Positions 15,503-25,510 of a DNA stretch of 64,000 nt are shown one piece after another; position 1 is the stretch's first letter; each line of letters opens with the position of its first letter. A program made the position numbers and the translations under genes. Under the pieces are notes generated by a model. That model saw nothing but the letters and a program-made list of their open reading frames with translations. It searched no databases and was not told where the DNA came from. Origin of the DNA: Synechococcus sp. LA31 (GTDB lineage Bacteria > Cyanobacteriota > Cyanobacteriia > PCC-6307 > Cyanobiaceae); assembly GCF_018502385.1 (NCBI RefSeq), contig NZ_CP075523.1, positions 496,001-560,000 of the forward strand, in the 5' to 3' direction.

Positions 15503-16497
15503 GAATAGCTGCTGAGCACCCTTCGATATTGGGCACGCTCGAAGGCTTCTGGGTTGGGGCTGCGCTGTTGGCTAAGGCTGCCGCGGATGCTGGTGAGGTT
15601 GTCGATCTGCTGCTCTTCCATCCACTGGATCAGCTCCACGTGCATCCGCTGCAGTTGGCCAGGGCCCTGGCGGAGCAGGGCGCTCACCACCTGACAGGTC
15701 TGGGCGCCCACCATCAGCATGCGCAGCACATCACGGCCGCTATGGATGCCGGTGCTGGCCGCCAGTTCGAGCTCTACCCGCCCATGCAGCAGCCCGATCC
15801 AGCGCAGTGGTAGGCGTTGCTCTTCCGCATGGCTCAGTTCCATGTGTCCATCCGTTTCGAGCGTGTCGATGTTCACCTCCGGCTGCAGGAATCGGTTGAA
15901 CAGCACGGCGCCACGGGCGCCCGCCTGGGCCAAGGCGCGGGTCATGGCAGCCAAGGCTGTGTAAAAGGGGCTGAGCTTGACAGCCACTGGCAGGTGAACG
16001 GCACCGCAGACCTGCCGCACGATCTCTAGCTGTTCGGCCTCCAGCTCGGCGCCGCTGCGGCTGGTGCTGGTGGGCACGCTGTAGAGATTCAGTTCGATCG
16101 CCGAGGCCCCGGCCTGCTCCAGGGCGATCGCGGCATCGCGCCAATGGCCGGGGTGGTTGCCATTGAGGCTGGCGATCACCGGGATCGATAGGGCTGCTTG
16201 GGTGCGTTCAATCTCCTTGAGGTAACCCTCAAGGCCCAGGTGCTCGGGCTCGCTCGCCGGCAGGTAGCTGGTTGCCTCGGGATGGCTCTCGCTGCTGCTC
16301 TCTTGGTGGTGGATCCACTCCTTCCAGTCGCGTTCGATCTGCTCAAGAAACAGTGAATGCAGCACCACGGCTCCTGCCCCCTCCTGCTGCAGCTGCAGCA
16401 GTCGCTGCAGATCTCCGCTCAGGGGTGCGGCAGCACCCACCACAATTGGGGAGGGCAGCTCCAACCCCAGATAGCGGGTGGCGAGGGAGATGGTCAT
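15499..16497 (-). CDS. Dihydroorotate dehydrogenase-like flavoprotein
   Basis: A 332-residue FMN-barrel protein of the DHODH-like class seen beside nifJ in cyanobacteria. It starts MTISLATRYLGLELPSPIVVGAAAPLSG. Barrel strands carry PVIASLNGNHPGHW, AIELNLYSVPT and PVAVKLSPFYTALAAM, and the phosphate-binding end is ASTGIHSGRDVLRMLMVGA. It aligns better with pyrimidine-type DHODH folds than with other flavoenzymes, but the genome surely has its own pyrD, so the substrate is unknown. The ATG at 16497 overlaps the nifJ stop (ATGA), and its stop overlaps hypD, so it is locked into the redox operon. Confidence 0.82.
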   Translation of the reverse strand: MTISLATRYLGLELPSPIVVGAAAPLSGDLQRLLQLQQEGAGAVVLHSLFLEQIERDWKEWIHHQESSSESHPEATSYLPASEPEHLGLEGYLKEIERTQAALSIPVIASLNGNHPGHWRDAAIALEQAGASAIELNLYSVPTSTSRSGAELEAEQLEIVRQVCGAVHLPVAVKLSPFYTALAAMTRALAQAGARGAVLFNRFLQPEVNIDTLETDGHMELSHAEEQRLPLRWIGLLHGRVELELAASTGIHSGRDVLRMLMVGAQTCQVVSALLRQGPGQLQRMHVELIQWMEEQQIDNLTSIRGSLSQQRSPNPEAFERAQYRRVLSSYS

Positions 16498-19400
16498 GGT
16501 GCGGAAGACCCTGGTTGGGCCAGGTGCTGGTACAGCTCCCAGCGCTGCTGCACGTCTTGTTGGGCCTGGCGCGTGAGGAGTTGGGCCTGCTCTGGGTTGC
16601 TGTAGCGCAGCATGCGAAAGCGGTTTTCCGTGGCCATCGCGTCCGCCAGCGGCAGGCTCGGGCTGCGGGAATCGAGGCTGAGGGCTGGTAGTCCCTCGTC
16701 TGTGCGGCGCGGGTCGTGGCGGTAGAGCAGCCAGCGTCCTGAATCCACCGCCTGCTTCTGCTGCGCCATGCCCTTCGCCATGTCGATGCCGTGGGCGATG
16801 CAATGCGAATAGGCCAGGATGAGTGAAGGCCCTGGGTACGACTCCGCCTCGAGGAAGGCCCGTAGGGTGTGTTCATCGCGCGCGCCCATGGCCACGCTGG
16901 CCACATAGACGTGGCCGTAGGTCATCGCCATCAGACCCAAATCCTTCTTGCTGGTTGGTTTGCCGCCACTGGCGAATTTCGCCACAGCGCCCTTGGGCGT
17001 GGCCTTCGACATCTGCCCGCCGGTGTTGGAATACACCTCGGTGTCGAGCACCAGCACGTTCACATCGTGGTGGCTGGCGAAAAGGTGATCGAGGCCGCCA
17101 AAGCCGATGTCGTAGGCCCAGCCGTCGCCGCCCACGATCCAGACGCTGCGCTTCACCAGGTCGTCTGCAAGATCGAGCAGTTCTGGAAGCTGCGTGCGCT
17201 GTTTCAGTTCGGCCACTCGTTGGTGTTGCTCATGAATGCCGGCTTCATCGGTTTGATCGGCGTTGAGCAGACCATTCACCAGCGCCTCCGGTAGACCTGC
17301 CTTGTGGAGACGCAGCAGCTGCTCAGCGCGGCGGCGGCGCTGATCGAAGGCCACCCGGAAGCCAAGGCCGAATTCGGCGTTGTCTTCAAACAGCGAATTG
17401 CTCCAGGCCGGTCCGCGCCCATCGGCATTGGTGGCCCAGGGAGTGGTGGGTAGGTTGCCGCCGTAGATCGACGAACACCCGGTGGCGTTGGCCACCACCA
17501 TGCGGTCGCCGAACAGCTGGCTGGCGAGTTTGAGGTAGGGCGTTTCGCCGCAGCCGGCGCAGGCTCCGGAAAACTCAAACAGGGGCTGCTGCAGTTGCTG
17601 TTGGTTGATGTGGTGCAGGTTGAGTGCGCTGCGATCAGCCTCCGGCAGCTGCAGGAAATAGGCCCAGTGCTCGCGGCTCTGCTGGCGCAGGGGTCGCTGT
17701 GGCGCCATGTTGAGCGCCTTGCGCCGCGGCTCGCTGCGATCGCGCGCCGGGCACACGTCGATGCAGAGGTTGCATCCGGTGCAGTCTTCTGCTGACACCT
17801 GAATCGTGAAGCTCTGGTCTTTCCAGTGCTGGTCACGGGCCGGTGCGCTGCGGAAGCCGGCCGGTGCGGTTGACAGGATCGGGGGATCGCAGACCTTGGC
17901 GCGGATCACCGCGTGTGGACACACCATCACGCATTTGCCGCACTGCACACAGAGATCCGGCTCCCATGCGGGCACCTGCTCGGCGATGTTGCGTTTCTCC
18001 AGCCGGCTGGTGGCTGTGGTGAAGCTGCCGTCGCAGGGCAGAGCACTCACAGGCAGTTGATCGCCACGACGCTGCAGCTGTGGCAGGAGCAGATTCTGGA
18101 GCTCAATCGTGGCCTCGGCCAGGGCTGCAGGGATGGGGAGCTCCACCAGCGGCGTGGGTGCCCCGGCCGGCACCATCAGCTCCTGCAGGCTGCCGCGGGC
18201 GGCCTCGATTGCCGCCAGGTTGGCTGTCACCACCTGTTCGCCCTTGCCGCCATAGCTCCTCCGGATCGCCGATCGCATGGCCGTGAGCGCCTGTTCAAGA
18301 GGCATCAGCTCGGCCACGGCGAAGAAGGCCACCTGCATCACGGTGTTGATGCGCCCGCCCAGGCCGTGCGCGCGAGCGATGGCTGCGGCATTCACCACAA
18401 ACACCCGCAGCTGCTTGCGCTGAATGAGCTGTTGCACCCGCTGCGGCAGGTGCTGCCAGCAGTGCTCCGCAGGCCAAGGGCTGTTGAGCAGCAGCTTGCC
18501 TCCCACTGCCGCGAGATCGAGCAGATCAAATCTCTCGAGAAAATCCCAGTGGTGGCACGCCAGTAGCTGGGCTTGCTCGATCAGGTGGCTGGCCTGAATC
18601 GGCCTGGGGCTGAAGCGCAGGTGCGACACCGTGACTGAGCCTGCCTTTTTGGAGTCGTAGACGAAGTAGCCCTGACCGTTCAGCCCAGTGGCCTCCCCAA
18701 CGATCTTCAGGGTGTTCTTGTTGGCTCCCACCGTGCCATCGGAGCCCAGGCCGATGAACACGGCCCGCAGGGTGTCGGCCGCCTCGATGGCAAACGCCGG
18801 ATCCTCCGGAAGGGAGAGGTGGGTGACGTCGTCGACGATCCCCACCGTGAAGTGCCGACGCGGATGGTTGGCGGAGAGGTTGTCGAACACCGCTTTCACC
18901 ATGGCCGGTGTGAACTCCTTGGAGGCGATGCCATACCGGCCGCCCACCACCAGGGGCTGTTGCGGCTGGGGCCAGTGCTCATTCAGGGCTGCCAACACAT
19001 CGAGGTAAAGCGGCTCGCCTTGGCTGCCGGGGTCTTTGCAGCGATCGAGCACAGCGATGCGAAGCGTGCTGGCTGGCAGCGCCGCCACCAGAGCCTCACC
19101 GGCCAGGGGGCGGAGCAGGCGCACCTGCAGCACACCCACACGATCACCCGCAGCAATCAAGGCATCGGCCGTGGAGCAGGCCGTTGTGCAGCCGCTGCCC
19201 ATCAGCACAATCACGCGCTCGGCCTGGGGATGACCGTGGTAATCGAACAGGTGGTAACGCCGGCCGGTGAGCTGGGCGAACTGATCCATGGCCGCCTGCA
19301 CGTGCTGTGGCATGGCGTTCTGGAAGGGGTTCACCGCTTCATGGGCCTGGAAGCACACATCCGGGTTCTGGCTGCTGCCCCGCAGTACCGGATGGTCGGG

Positions 19401-20036
19401 GGAGAGGCCGCGGACCCGGTGGGCCGCTACGCCTGCAAGCGGCACCAGCTCGCGCAGCACTGCATCACTGATCAGCTCCACCCGCTGGATCTCGTGGGAG
19501 GTGCGGAAGCCATCAAAGCTGTGGAGCAGCGGCACCCGCCCAGCCAGGCTGGCGGCGGTGGCGATCGCGGCGAAATCGCCGCATTCCTGCACCGAGGATG
19601 AGCAGAGCAACCCCCAGCCGGTGCCACGGGTGGCCATCAAATCGCTGTGGTCGCCAAAGATTGACAGCGCTGAAGTGGCCACAGCGCGCGAGGCCACATG
19701 GATCACCGCCGCCGTGAGCTCGCCGGCGATTTTGTAGAGGTTGGGCAGCATCAGCAGCAGCCCCTGCGACGCGGTGAACGTGGTGGTGAGTGCGCCGGCC
19801 TGCAGGGCGCCATGCACCATGCCGGCCGCGCCGCCTTCGCTCTGCATTTCCACCACCTGCGGCACCTGGCCCCAGAGGTTGGGGCGCCCTTGGCTGGCCC
19901 AGGCGTCAGCCCATTCGCCCATCGGTGAGGCCGGTGTGATCGGGTAGATCGCCATCACCTCGTTGAGGCGATAGGCCACCCGCGCGGCCGCTTCATTGCC
20001 ATCCAGCCAGGCACTGGTGCCGTTGGAGCGCGTCAT
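16494..20036 (-). CDS. nifJ: Pyruvate:ferredoxin/flavodoxin oxidoreductase
   Basis: A 1180-residue single-chain enzyme that splits pyruvate with CoA to acetyl-CoA, CO2 and reduced ferredoxin. Domain order is standard: pyrimidine-binding domain I (NEVMAIYPITPASPMGEWAD), domain II, the gamma-like domain (GLGSDGTVGANKNTLKI), an 8Fe ferredoxin domain with CVQCGKCVMVCP and CTGCNLCIDVCP, and the TPP-binding domain (CAGCGETPYLKLASQLFG, NATGCSSIYGGNLP). Length matches cyanobacterial NifJ. The start ATG at 20036 overlaps hypC by 4 bases. There is no nitrogenase gene in view, so a role in fermentation or low-oxygen electron supply with Hox is more likely. Confidence 0.96.
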   Translation of the reverse strand: MTRSNGTSAWLDGNEAAARVAYRLNEVMAIYPITPASPMGEWADAWASQGRPNLWGQVPQVVEMQSEGGAAGMVHGALQAGALTTTFTASQGLLLMLPNLYKIAGELTAAVIHVASRAVATSALSIFGDHSDLMATRGTGWGLLCSSSVQECGDFAAIATAASLAGRVPLLHSFDGFRTSHEIQRVELISDAVLRELVPLAGVAAHRVRGLSPDHPVLRGSSQNPDVCFQAHEAVNPFQNAMPQHVQAAMDQFAQLTGRRYHLFDYHGHPQAERVIVLMGSGCTTACSTADALIAAGDRVGVLQVRLLRPLAGEALVAALPASTLRIAVLDRCKDPGSQGEPLYLDVLAALNEHWPQPQQPLVVGGRYGIASKEFTPAMVKAVFDNLSANHPRRHFTVGIVDDVTHLSLPEDPAFAIEAADTLRAVFIGLGSDGTVGANKNTLKIVGEATGLNGQGYFVYDSKKAGSVTVSHLRFSPRPIQASHLIEQAQLLACHHWDFLERFDLLDLAAVGGKLLLNSPWPAEHCWQHLPQRVQQLIQRKQLRVFVVNAAAIARAHGLGGRINTVMQVAFFAVAELMPLEQALTAMRSAIRRSYGGKGEQVVTANLAAIEAARGSLQELMVPAGAPTPLVELPIPAALAEATIELQNLLLPQLQRRGDQLPVSALPCDGSFTTATSRLEKRNIAEQVPAWEPDLCVQCGKCVMVCPHAVIRAKVCDPPILSTAPAGFRSAPARDQHWKDQSFTIQVSAEDCTGCNLCIDVCPARDRSEPRRKALNMAPQRPLRQQSREHWAYFLQLPEADRSALNLHHINQQQLQQPLFEFSGACAGCGETPYLKLASQLFGDRMVVANATGCSSIYGGNLPTTPWATNADGRGPAWSNSLFEDNAEFGLGFRVAFDQRRRRAEQLLRLHKAGLPEALVNGLLNADQTDEAGIHEQHQRVAELKQRTQLPELLDLADDLVKRSVWIVGGDGWAYDIGFGGLDHLFASHHDVNVLVLDTEVYSNTGGQMSKATPKGAVAKFASGGKPTSKKDLGLMAMTYGHVYVASVAMGARDEHTLRAFLEAESYPGPSLILAYSHCIAHGIDMAKGMAQQKQAVDSGRWLLYRHDPRRTDEGLPALSLDSRSPSLPLADAMATENRFRMLRYSNPEQAQLLTRQAQQDVQQRWELYQHLAQPGSSAP

Positions 20037-20224
20037 GGCTCTGGCTCCAGCACCGTGAGCGCTACGCCCACATGCACCAGCAGCTGATCGCCCACGCGGG
20101 CGTCGGGCACGCAGGCCAGGCTCACCTGGCGCAGCACCCCGCCGAAGCTCACATCGCCCATGCGCCAGAGCGGATCGGCATGCTCACTGATGCTGATCAG
20201 GTCACCGGCAACGGCCAGACACAT
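20033..20224 (-). CDS. hypC: Hydrogenase maturation chaperone HypC
   Basis: A 63-residue OB-fold chaperone. The N-terminus MCLAVAGDLI provides the Cys2 that carries the iron fragment from HypD to the large subunit HoxH. DVSFGGVLRQVSLACVPDARVGDQLLVHVGVAL is the usual core. It overlaps the end of hypF by 23 bases and the nifJ start by 4 bases. Confidence 0.93.
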   Translation of the reverse strand: MCLAVAGDLISISEHADPLWRMGDVSFGGVLRQVSLACVPDARVGDQLLVHVGVALTVLEPEP

Positions 20225-22556
20225 TGCAGTCGGCCTGGGGGGCTACCTGCTTTATAGGCATGGTTTCGCTGGCCAGCAGCTGGCCGATGGGCAGGGCGGC
20301 GTCATTGCAGGGAAGCCGCTGCGGCCATAGGGCCTGACACCCCCGCTCGTCCAGGGCTGCCGTGGTCAGTTCCAGCAGTAGGGCGTTCTGGAAGCAGCCT
20401 CCCGCGAGCAGCAGTTGCTGGCGGCCCTGCAGCTGGGCCAGATCACCGATGCCGTGCGCCAGCGCCTGGTGGAAGGCCAGGGCGATGGCCTGGGGGGAGA
20501 TGTTGTGGCGCTGGGCCTCCAGCAGCTGCTCCAGCAGCGGTTGCCAGTTCCATTGCCATGGCTCCCCGGGCTGCATTTGCTGCAGCGGCAGGTCGAGCTG
20601 GCACGAAGCCCCTGGGTGTTGCTCAAGGGCGTGTCGCCCCAGCCCCTCCAGGGCCATCGCCGCCTGGGCTTCATAGCTGCACTGCTGGACGATGCCCAGG
20701 AGCGCTGCTACTGCATCGAACAGGCGGCCGACGCTGGAGCAGCGCGGGCTGTTGATCCCCTGCAGCGTGCTGCGTTCCAGCACGACGCGCTCCTCGGCCG
20801 TGAAGGCTTCGGCTAGTGGCGTGGGCTGCTCCCGCCAATGGCTCCCGAAGGCCTCCAGGAGTAGCCCAAGAGCAGCACGCCTCGGTTCACGCTGGGCGCG
20901 CTCGCCCCCCGGCAGGGGCCAGGAGCGCAGATGGGCAATCCGCTTGTAGCCATCGCTGTTGATCGCTAATGCTTCACCACCCCAAAGGGTGCCGTCGTCT
21001 CCTTGACCGGAGCCATCCCAGGCCACACCCAGCGCAGGGCCGCTGATTCGGTGCTCGGCCATCACCGCCAGAAGATGGGCGTGATGGTGCTGAACGCCCT
21101 GGAGTGGCAGCTGGTGGCGGCTGGCCAGATCGCCGGCCCATTGGCTCGCGCTGTAGCCAGGGTGCCGATCGCAGGCCAGGTGGCTCACTGCCAGGCCATG
21201 GCGTTGCAACCATTGCAGGCAAGTGTTTTGGTGATGCTGCGCGCCGGCCAAGCTGCTCAGATCCCCCAGATCGGGGCTGAGCAGGTGGTGGCTGTGGGTG
21301 CCCAGCGCAAAGCTGCCTTTCACCTGGGCGCCAAGGGCCAGACCGCCGGCGTGATCGGAGCCGCCCGGGACAGCCAGAGGGGCCAGGCCGCGCCCCATCC
21401 GCAGGATCAATGCCCCCCCTGCAGCCCAACGCAACACGCTGTCGTCGATGCGGTTCACCACCCGCAGGCTGTGGCTGAGCACGTGATCAGCGAGCGCGTG
21501 CAGCACGGGCGCGTCGGCTAGGCCATCAGCGCTAATCGGTTCGCCGGAGCGGTTGGCGCTGGTGGCCACCACCACCCCACCGCAGCGCTCCAGCACTCGG
21601 TGATGCAGCCCGCTGCAGGCCCGCATCACCCCAAGCCAGGGGCTGCTGCCGGCAACCGCCTCCGCCACGGCGCGATCCGCAAGGGTGTTGCGGCGCAGGA
21701 GCAGGATCGGTGCCGCCGCTCCCTGCCACAGAGCGCGTTCCTGGGGGCTGATGCGGCAGTGCTGCTCCACCCAGGCCGCGCTGGCTAGGAGTGCCAGGGG
21801 CTTCTCGGGCCTGCCTTTGCGCCGCCGCAGTTCTTGCACTGCTCGCTTGTTGGCCGGATCCACCAGCAGCTGGAAGCCACCGATGCCCTGCAGAGCCACG
21901 ATGGCTCCATCCTCAAGGGCGCGAGCGGTGGCCTCAAGGGCAGCTGCTGAGCTGATGGGGGCTCCGTTCCAGGCCAGCTGCGGGCCGCAGGCCGGGCAGC
22001 TGATGGTTTGTGCGTGGAAGCGGCGATCGGCTGGGTCGCTGAATTCGCGCTGGCAGGCGGGGCAGGGCTGCAGCGTCCGGAAGCTGGTGTGTTCGCGCTC
22101 AAAGGGCAGCTGCTCCAGCACGCTGTAGCGCGGGCCGCAGTGGCAGCAGCTGATGAAGGGGTAGCCATGGCGGCGGTTGGCAGGGTCTTGAAGCTCCGCC
22201 AGGCATCGCGGGCAGATGGCCAGATCTGGCCCCATCAGCGCCGCGGCATCGCCAGTGCTGCTCGGCGGCAGGATCCGCATTCCGGCCGGCATCGCGCGGT
22301 TCGAGCTCCAATGGATCTGGTGGGCGTCGATGCGCGCTAGCGGTGGTGGTTGGTGAAGCAGGCTGGTGAGGAAGGCCCGAAGATTTGGCCTCAAGCCCTC
22401 AAGCTCCAGCTGCACGCCGGCCGAGCTGTTGCACACCGTGCCGCGCAGACCATGCGCTGCCGCCAGGCGCACCACATGGGGGCGGAAGCCCACCCCCTGC
22501 ACCAGCCCTTGCAGCTGCAGGCTCAGGTGTTGTTGGGTATCAGCTGCTTTGCCCAT
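20202..22556 (-). CDS. hypF: Carbamoyltransferase HypF
   Basis: A 784-residue multidomain enzyme that turns carbamoyl phosphate into the carbamoyl group placed on HypE. In order: an acylphosphatase domain (LQGLVQGVGFRPHVVRLA), paired zinc fingers (CPRCLAEL, CCHCGPRYS, CPACQREF, CPACGPQL), a YrdC-like domain (ALEDGAIVALQGIGGFQLL) and a Kae1-like carbamoyltransferase domain (VQHHHAHLLAVMAEH, VAWDGSGQGDDGTLWGGEAL). All catalytic blocks appear present and the length is typical. It overlaps hypB by 17 bases. Confidence 0.95.
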   Translation of the reverse strand: MGKAADTQQHLSLQLQGLVQGVGFRPHVVRLAAAHGLRGTVCNSSAGVQLELEGLRPNLRAFLTSLLHQPPPLARIDAHQIHWSSNRAMPAGMRILPPSSTGDAAALMGPDLAICPRCLAELQDPANRRHGYPFISCCHCGPRYSVLEQLPFEREHTSFRTLQPCPACQREFSDPADRRFHAQTISCPACGPQLAWNGAPISSAAALEATARALEDGAIVALQGIGGFQLLVDPANKRAVQELRRRKGRPEKPLALLASAAWVEQHCRISPQERALWQGAAAPILLLRRNTLADRAVAEAVAGSSPWLGVMRACSGLHHRVLERCGGVVVATSANRSGEPISADGLADAPVLHALADHVLSHSLRVVNRIDDSVLRWAAGGALILRMGRGLAPLAVPGGSDHAGGLALGAQVKGSFALGTHSHHLLSPDLGDLSSLAGAQHHQNTCLQWLQRHGLAVSHLACDRHPGYSASQWAGDLASRHQLPLQGVQHHHAHLLAVMAEHRISGPALGVAWDGSGQGDDGTLWGGEALAINSDGYKRIAHLRSWPLPGGERAQREPRRAALGLLLEAFGSHWREQPTPLAEAFTAEERVVLERSTLQGINSPRCSSVGRLFDAVAALLGIVQQCSYEAQAAMALEGLGRHALEQHPGASCQLDLPLQQMQPGEPWQWNWQPLLEQLLEAQRHNISPQAIALAFHQALAHGIGDLAQLQGRQQLLLAGGCFQNALLLELTTAALDERGCQALWPQRLPCNDAALPIGQLLASETMPIKQVAPQADCNVSGRCR

Positions 22557-23220
22557 CGAGCCACTGGATCAGGGCATCCAGGCCGCTGCCGCTGCGGGCT
22601 GAAAGCTCAAACAGCTCAGCCTGTGGCGCGATGGCGCGCAGATTGGCGAAGGCGGCGCGGCGATCAAAGCCCACGGCCTCGGCCAGGTCGCTCTTGTTGA
22701 TCACCACGGCATCAGCGCTCTTGAACAGGGCTGGGTATTTGAGTGGTTTGTCTTCCCCTTCCGTGACCGCCAGCACCGCCAGGCGCCGCTCCTCCCCGAG
22801 ATCGAAGGCGGTGGGGCAAACCAAATTGCCCACGTTTTCGATCATCAGCAGATCCATGCCACGGCAATCGAGCTGCGCAAAGGCCTGATCCACCAGCGCC
22901 GCATCGAGGTGGCATAGATCGCCGGTGCGGATCTGCACCGCTCGCGCGCCGGCAGCCTGGAGGCGGCGGGCATCGTTATCGGTGGCTAGATCCCCCACGA
23001 TCACCCCGATCGGTGGTCGCGGCCAGCGACGGGCCAACTGCTCCAGCAGGGCAGTTTTGCCAGAGCCCGGGGCAGAGAGCAGGTTCACGCTGCGCAGCCC
23101 ATGGGAGCGGAAGTGGGCGCGGTTGTGGGCGGCCTGGTGGTCGTTACGGCTCAGCAACCCCTGATGAAGCTCCAGCCGTTGAGGGGCGGGGGGCTGCTCA
23201 CAGCCGCATTGCCCGCACAT
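22540..23220 (-). CDS. hypB: Hydrogenase nickel incorporation GTPase HypB
   Basis: A 226-residue SIMIBI GTPase that delivers nickel with HypA. The N-terminus has the CGQCGC metal motif and no long His-rich storage tail. P-loop: NLLSAPGSGKTALLEQL. Further G motifs are GDLATDNDARRL, MIENVGNLVCP and VINKSDLAE. The metal-switch Cys in NLVCPTAFDLGE is kept. It abuts hypA with no gap and overlaps hypF. Confidence 0.95.
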   Translation of the reverse strand: MCGQCGCEQPPAPQRLELHQGLLSRNDHQAAHNRAHFRSHGLRSVNLLSAPGSGKTALLEQLARRWPRPPIGVIVGDLATDNDARRLQAAGARAVQIRTGDLCHLDAALVDQAFAQLDCRGMDLLMIENVGNLVCPTAFDLGEERRLAVLAVTEGEDKPLKYPALFKSADAVVINKSDLAEAVGFDRRAAFANLRAIAPQAELFELSARSGSGLDALIQWLDGQSS

Positions 23221-23562
23221 CTAGGACACCTCCAGGGCCACCAGCTCCAGCTCGCGGCCCTCCAACACTTGGCGGCTCAGAGCACCGCAGGTTGGGCAGG
23301 CGTGAATCACGTCGGTTGGCCGGAAGGGCTGTTCACAGTGTGAGCAGAAACAGCGCGTTGGCACCACCTCCAGCTGCAGTTCCACCTCCTGCCAGGGAGC
23401 CGTGGCCGCCACTACGGCGAAGGCCTGACGCAGGGCTTGTGGATCCACACCGCCCAGTTCTCCCACCCGCAGCTCGAGCCGATGGATGCGGCTGGCCCCC
23501 TGCTCGGCAGCGGCTCTGCTCGCGAGGGTGCAGAGCTCTTGCAGCAGGGCTAACTCATGCAT
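23221..23562 (-). CDS. hypA: Hydrogenase nickel chaperone HypA
   Basis: A 113-residue nickel-binding protein. The N-terminal MHEL gives the Ni-ligating Met-His-Glu. A zinc site is formed by CFCSHC and CPTCG further on. The small size and both metal motifs are diagnostic. Its start lies 8 bases inside the end of the maturation protease gene, and its stop abuts hypB. Confidence 0.93.
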   Translation of the reverse strand: MHELALLQELCTLASRAAAEQGASRIHRLELRVGELGGVDPQALRQAFAVVAATAPWQEVELQLEVVPTRCFCSHCEQPFRPTDVIHACPTCGALSRQVLEGRELELVALEVS

Positions 23563-24004
23563 GGGCCGCTACCCATTCCAGGAGCAGGGGGAGAGCCGCG
23601 GCGGAGGCAGCAGCGGCAGCGCTGGAGAGCTCATCTCCCAGCTCCCAGCGCTGCCCAGGGATCAGGAGTTGCCAGGCTGGTGGGCAGGATCCATACAACG
23701 CCTGGCAAAGGGCCAGCAAGCGGCTTGGCGTGAGTGCGTGGCTGCTGGGATCACCGCTCGGGCTGGCTTGCAAAGAGATCAGTTGTGGATGGCATAACGG
23801 GGTTTCCGGCTTCCAGGCATCCACGAACAGCACCACCCTGGCCTGGCTGATGGGGTCGGTGAGCTCGGGGGTCAGTTGGGCGCACAACATCACCTGCAGG
23901 GCTGGCATCTGTGTTGCCAGGCTTTCGGCCAGCTGGATGCCGGTGCCGTCATCGCTGCGCAGGCGGTTGCCGATGCCAATCACGAGGGCTTGGGCGCATT
24001 CCAT
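23555..24004 (-). CDS. hoxW: Hydrogenase maturation endopeptidase HoxW
   Basis: A 149-residue protease of the HyaD/HoxW family that clips the C-terminal extension of HoxH after nickel insertion. The N-terminus VIGIGNRLRSDDGTGIQLAESL contains the conserved Asp used for nickel recognition, and VVLFVDAWKPE supplies the second acidic site. Position directly after hoxH (2-base gap) is as in other cyanobacteria. Confidence 0.9.
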   Translation of the reverse strand: MECAQALVIGIGNRLRSDDGTGIQLAESLATQMPALQVMLCAQLTPELTDPISQARVVLFVDAWKPETPLCHPQLISLQASPSGDPSSHALTPSRLLALCQALYGSCPPAWQLLIPGQRWELGDELSSAAAAASAAALPLLLEWVAAHA

Positions 24005-24006
24005 CG

Positions 24007-25482
24007 CTAATCGCGCTGCAGCTGCTCCAACAGCTCCCCCTCAGGGCCGAACAGCTGCACCCTCATCGGCATCTGGCCGGCGGCGTGGGTGCTGCAGGAG
24101 AGGCAGGGATCAAAGCAGCGGATCCCCGCTTCCACGCGATTGAGTAACGGTTCGCTCAGGTTGTGGCCATGGATGTAGTGGCGCGCGATTTGGGTGATCG
24201 TGCGGTTCATGGCGTTGTTGTTTTGGCCGGTGGCGATGATCAGATTCACCCGTTCGATCAGGCCATTGGCATCCACGCGGTAGTGGTGCAGCAGTGTGCC
24301 GCGTGGCGCTTCGCTCACGCCCACCGCTTCGTAGCAGTTCACCCCAGCGCGGGCGCGCACATGGGTTGCCGTGATTTCGGGATCATCCAGCAGCTGGTCC
24401 ATCTGCTCGAGGCAGGCCACGATCTCGATCAGTCGCGCTAGGTGATAGAGGAAGGAGGCGGTCACTACGCGGCCGCCGCGCTGACGCAGCTCGAGTAACT
24501 CGCGATCGGCTCGCTCGCTGCCGATGCGCTCACACAGGTTGAGCCGAGCCAGGGGACCCACCCGGTAGCTGCCCGCTTCGGGTCCCAGCGCCTGGATGTA
24601 GGGGAATTTGAGATAGCTCCATGGCTCCACCGCCTCTGCCATAAAGGAGCTGTAGTCGTCTTCCCGCAGACCATCGGCCACCAGGGAGCCGTCGCTGGCC
24701 ATCAGGCGAATGCCGGCACAGTGGCGGCCGCTGGCGTGCTCCCAGTGGCCATCGCGGCTCACAAGACCCATGAACAGCGATGGGAAGTGGCCGAACACCT
24801 CCAGCTCTTCCCTCAGCTGCGTGTCGAGTAGCTGTTTGAACAGCGTCAGCCCCTGATCAGCGATGGCCAAGGCTTCTGGGAGGCGGCTCCTGATCTGATC
24901 GCGCGTTTCCTGGCTCATGGGGCTGCGCACACCTCCGGGCACGGCCCAGGCGGCGTGGATCTTGCGCCCCCCCAGGGCTTCGATCACCCCTTGGCCGAAC
25001 TGGCGCAGGCGGATGCCGCTGCGGGCCAGTTCGGGGTTGGCGGCAATCAGCCCGAAGATGTTGCGCTGCGCCGGATCGCTGTTCCAGCCCAGCAAAAAAT
25101 CGGGGCTGCTCAGGTGAAAAAACGACAACGCGTGCGACTGGGTGATCTGCGCCAGGTTCATCAGCCGCCTGAGCTTTTCGGCCGCTGGTGGGATCTGTAC
25201 CGCCAGGATCTTGTCGCCGGTGGCGGCCGCGGCCAGCAGGTGGCTCACTGGGCAGATGCCGCAGATGCGCGCGGTGATGCCCGCCATCTCGGTGAAAGGG
25301 CGGCCCTCGCAGAACTTCTCGAAGCCGCGGTATTCGGTCACATGGAAGCGAGCCGTGTCCACGACACCGCTGGCGTCCAGGTGGATCGAGATCTTGGCGT
25401 GCCCTTCGATCCGCGTGACCGGATCGATCGTGATCGTGCGCCGCTTCGGTTGGTTGCTGTCGGTGGAGGGATTCATCGGCAT
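24007..25482 (-). CDS. hoxH: Bidirectional NiFe hydrogenase large subunit HoxH
   Basis: A 491-residue catalytic subunit. The N-terminal nickel pair is in [14 protein letters not shown] and the C-terminal pair in [11 protein letters not shown]. About 25 residues follow the final His and would be removed by Hox[16 protein letters not shown] is the usual start of the fold. The N-terminus offers GTG 25485, ATG 25482 and ATG 25476; a GAAGGAGA stretch some 15 bases upstream fits any of them. It forms the hydrogenase module with HoxY and exchanges electrons with NAD(P)H through HoxEFU. Confidence 0.96.
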   Translation of the reverse strand: MPMNPSTDSNQPKRRTITIDPVTRIEGHAKISIHLDASGVVDTARFHVTEYRGFEKFCEGRPFTEMAGITARICGICPVSHLLAAAATGDKILAVQIPPAAEKLRRLMNLAQITQSHALSFFHLSSPDFLLGWNSDPAQRNIFGLIAANPELARSGIRLRQFGQGVIEALGGRKIHAAWAVPGGVRSPMSQETRDQIRSRLPEALAIADQGLTLFKQLLDTQLREELEVFGHFPSLFMGLVSRDGHWEHASGRHCAGIRLMASDGSLVADGLREDDYSSFMAEAVEPWSYLKFPYIQALGPEAGSYRVGPLARLNLCERIGSERADRELLELRQRGGRVVTASFLYHLARLIEIVACLEQMDQLLDDPEITATHVRARAGVNCYEAVGVSEAPRGTLLHHYRVDANGLIERVNLIIATGQNNNAMNRTITQIARHYIHGHNLSEPLLNRVEAGIRCFDPCLSCSTHAAGQMPMRVQLFGPEGELLEQLQRD

Positions 25483-25510
25483 CACAGGGTTGTCGCGTCT
25501 CCTTCTCTCC

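Noticed and set aside
18819-19601. Plus-strand ORF of 260 codons inside nifJ
   Set aside because: It lies fully within the well-conserved PFOR coding region and shows only reversed-strand composition.
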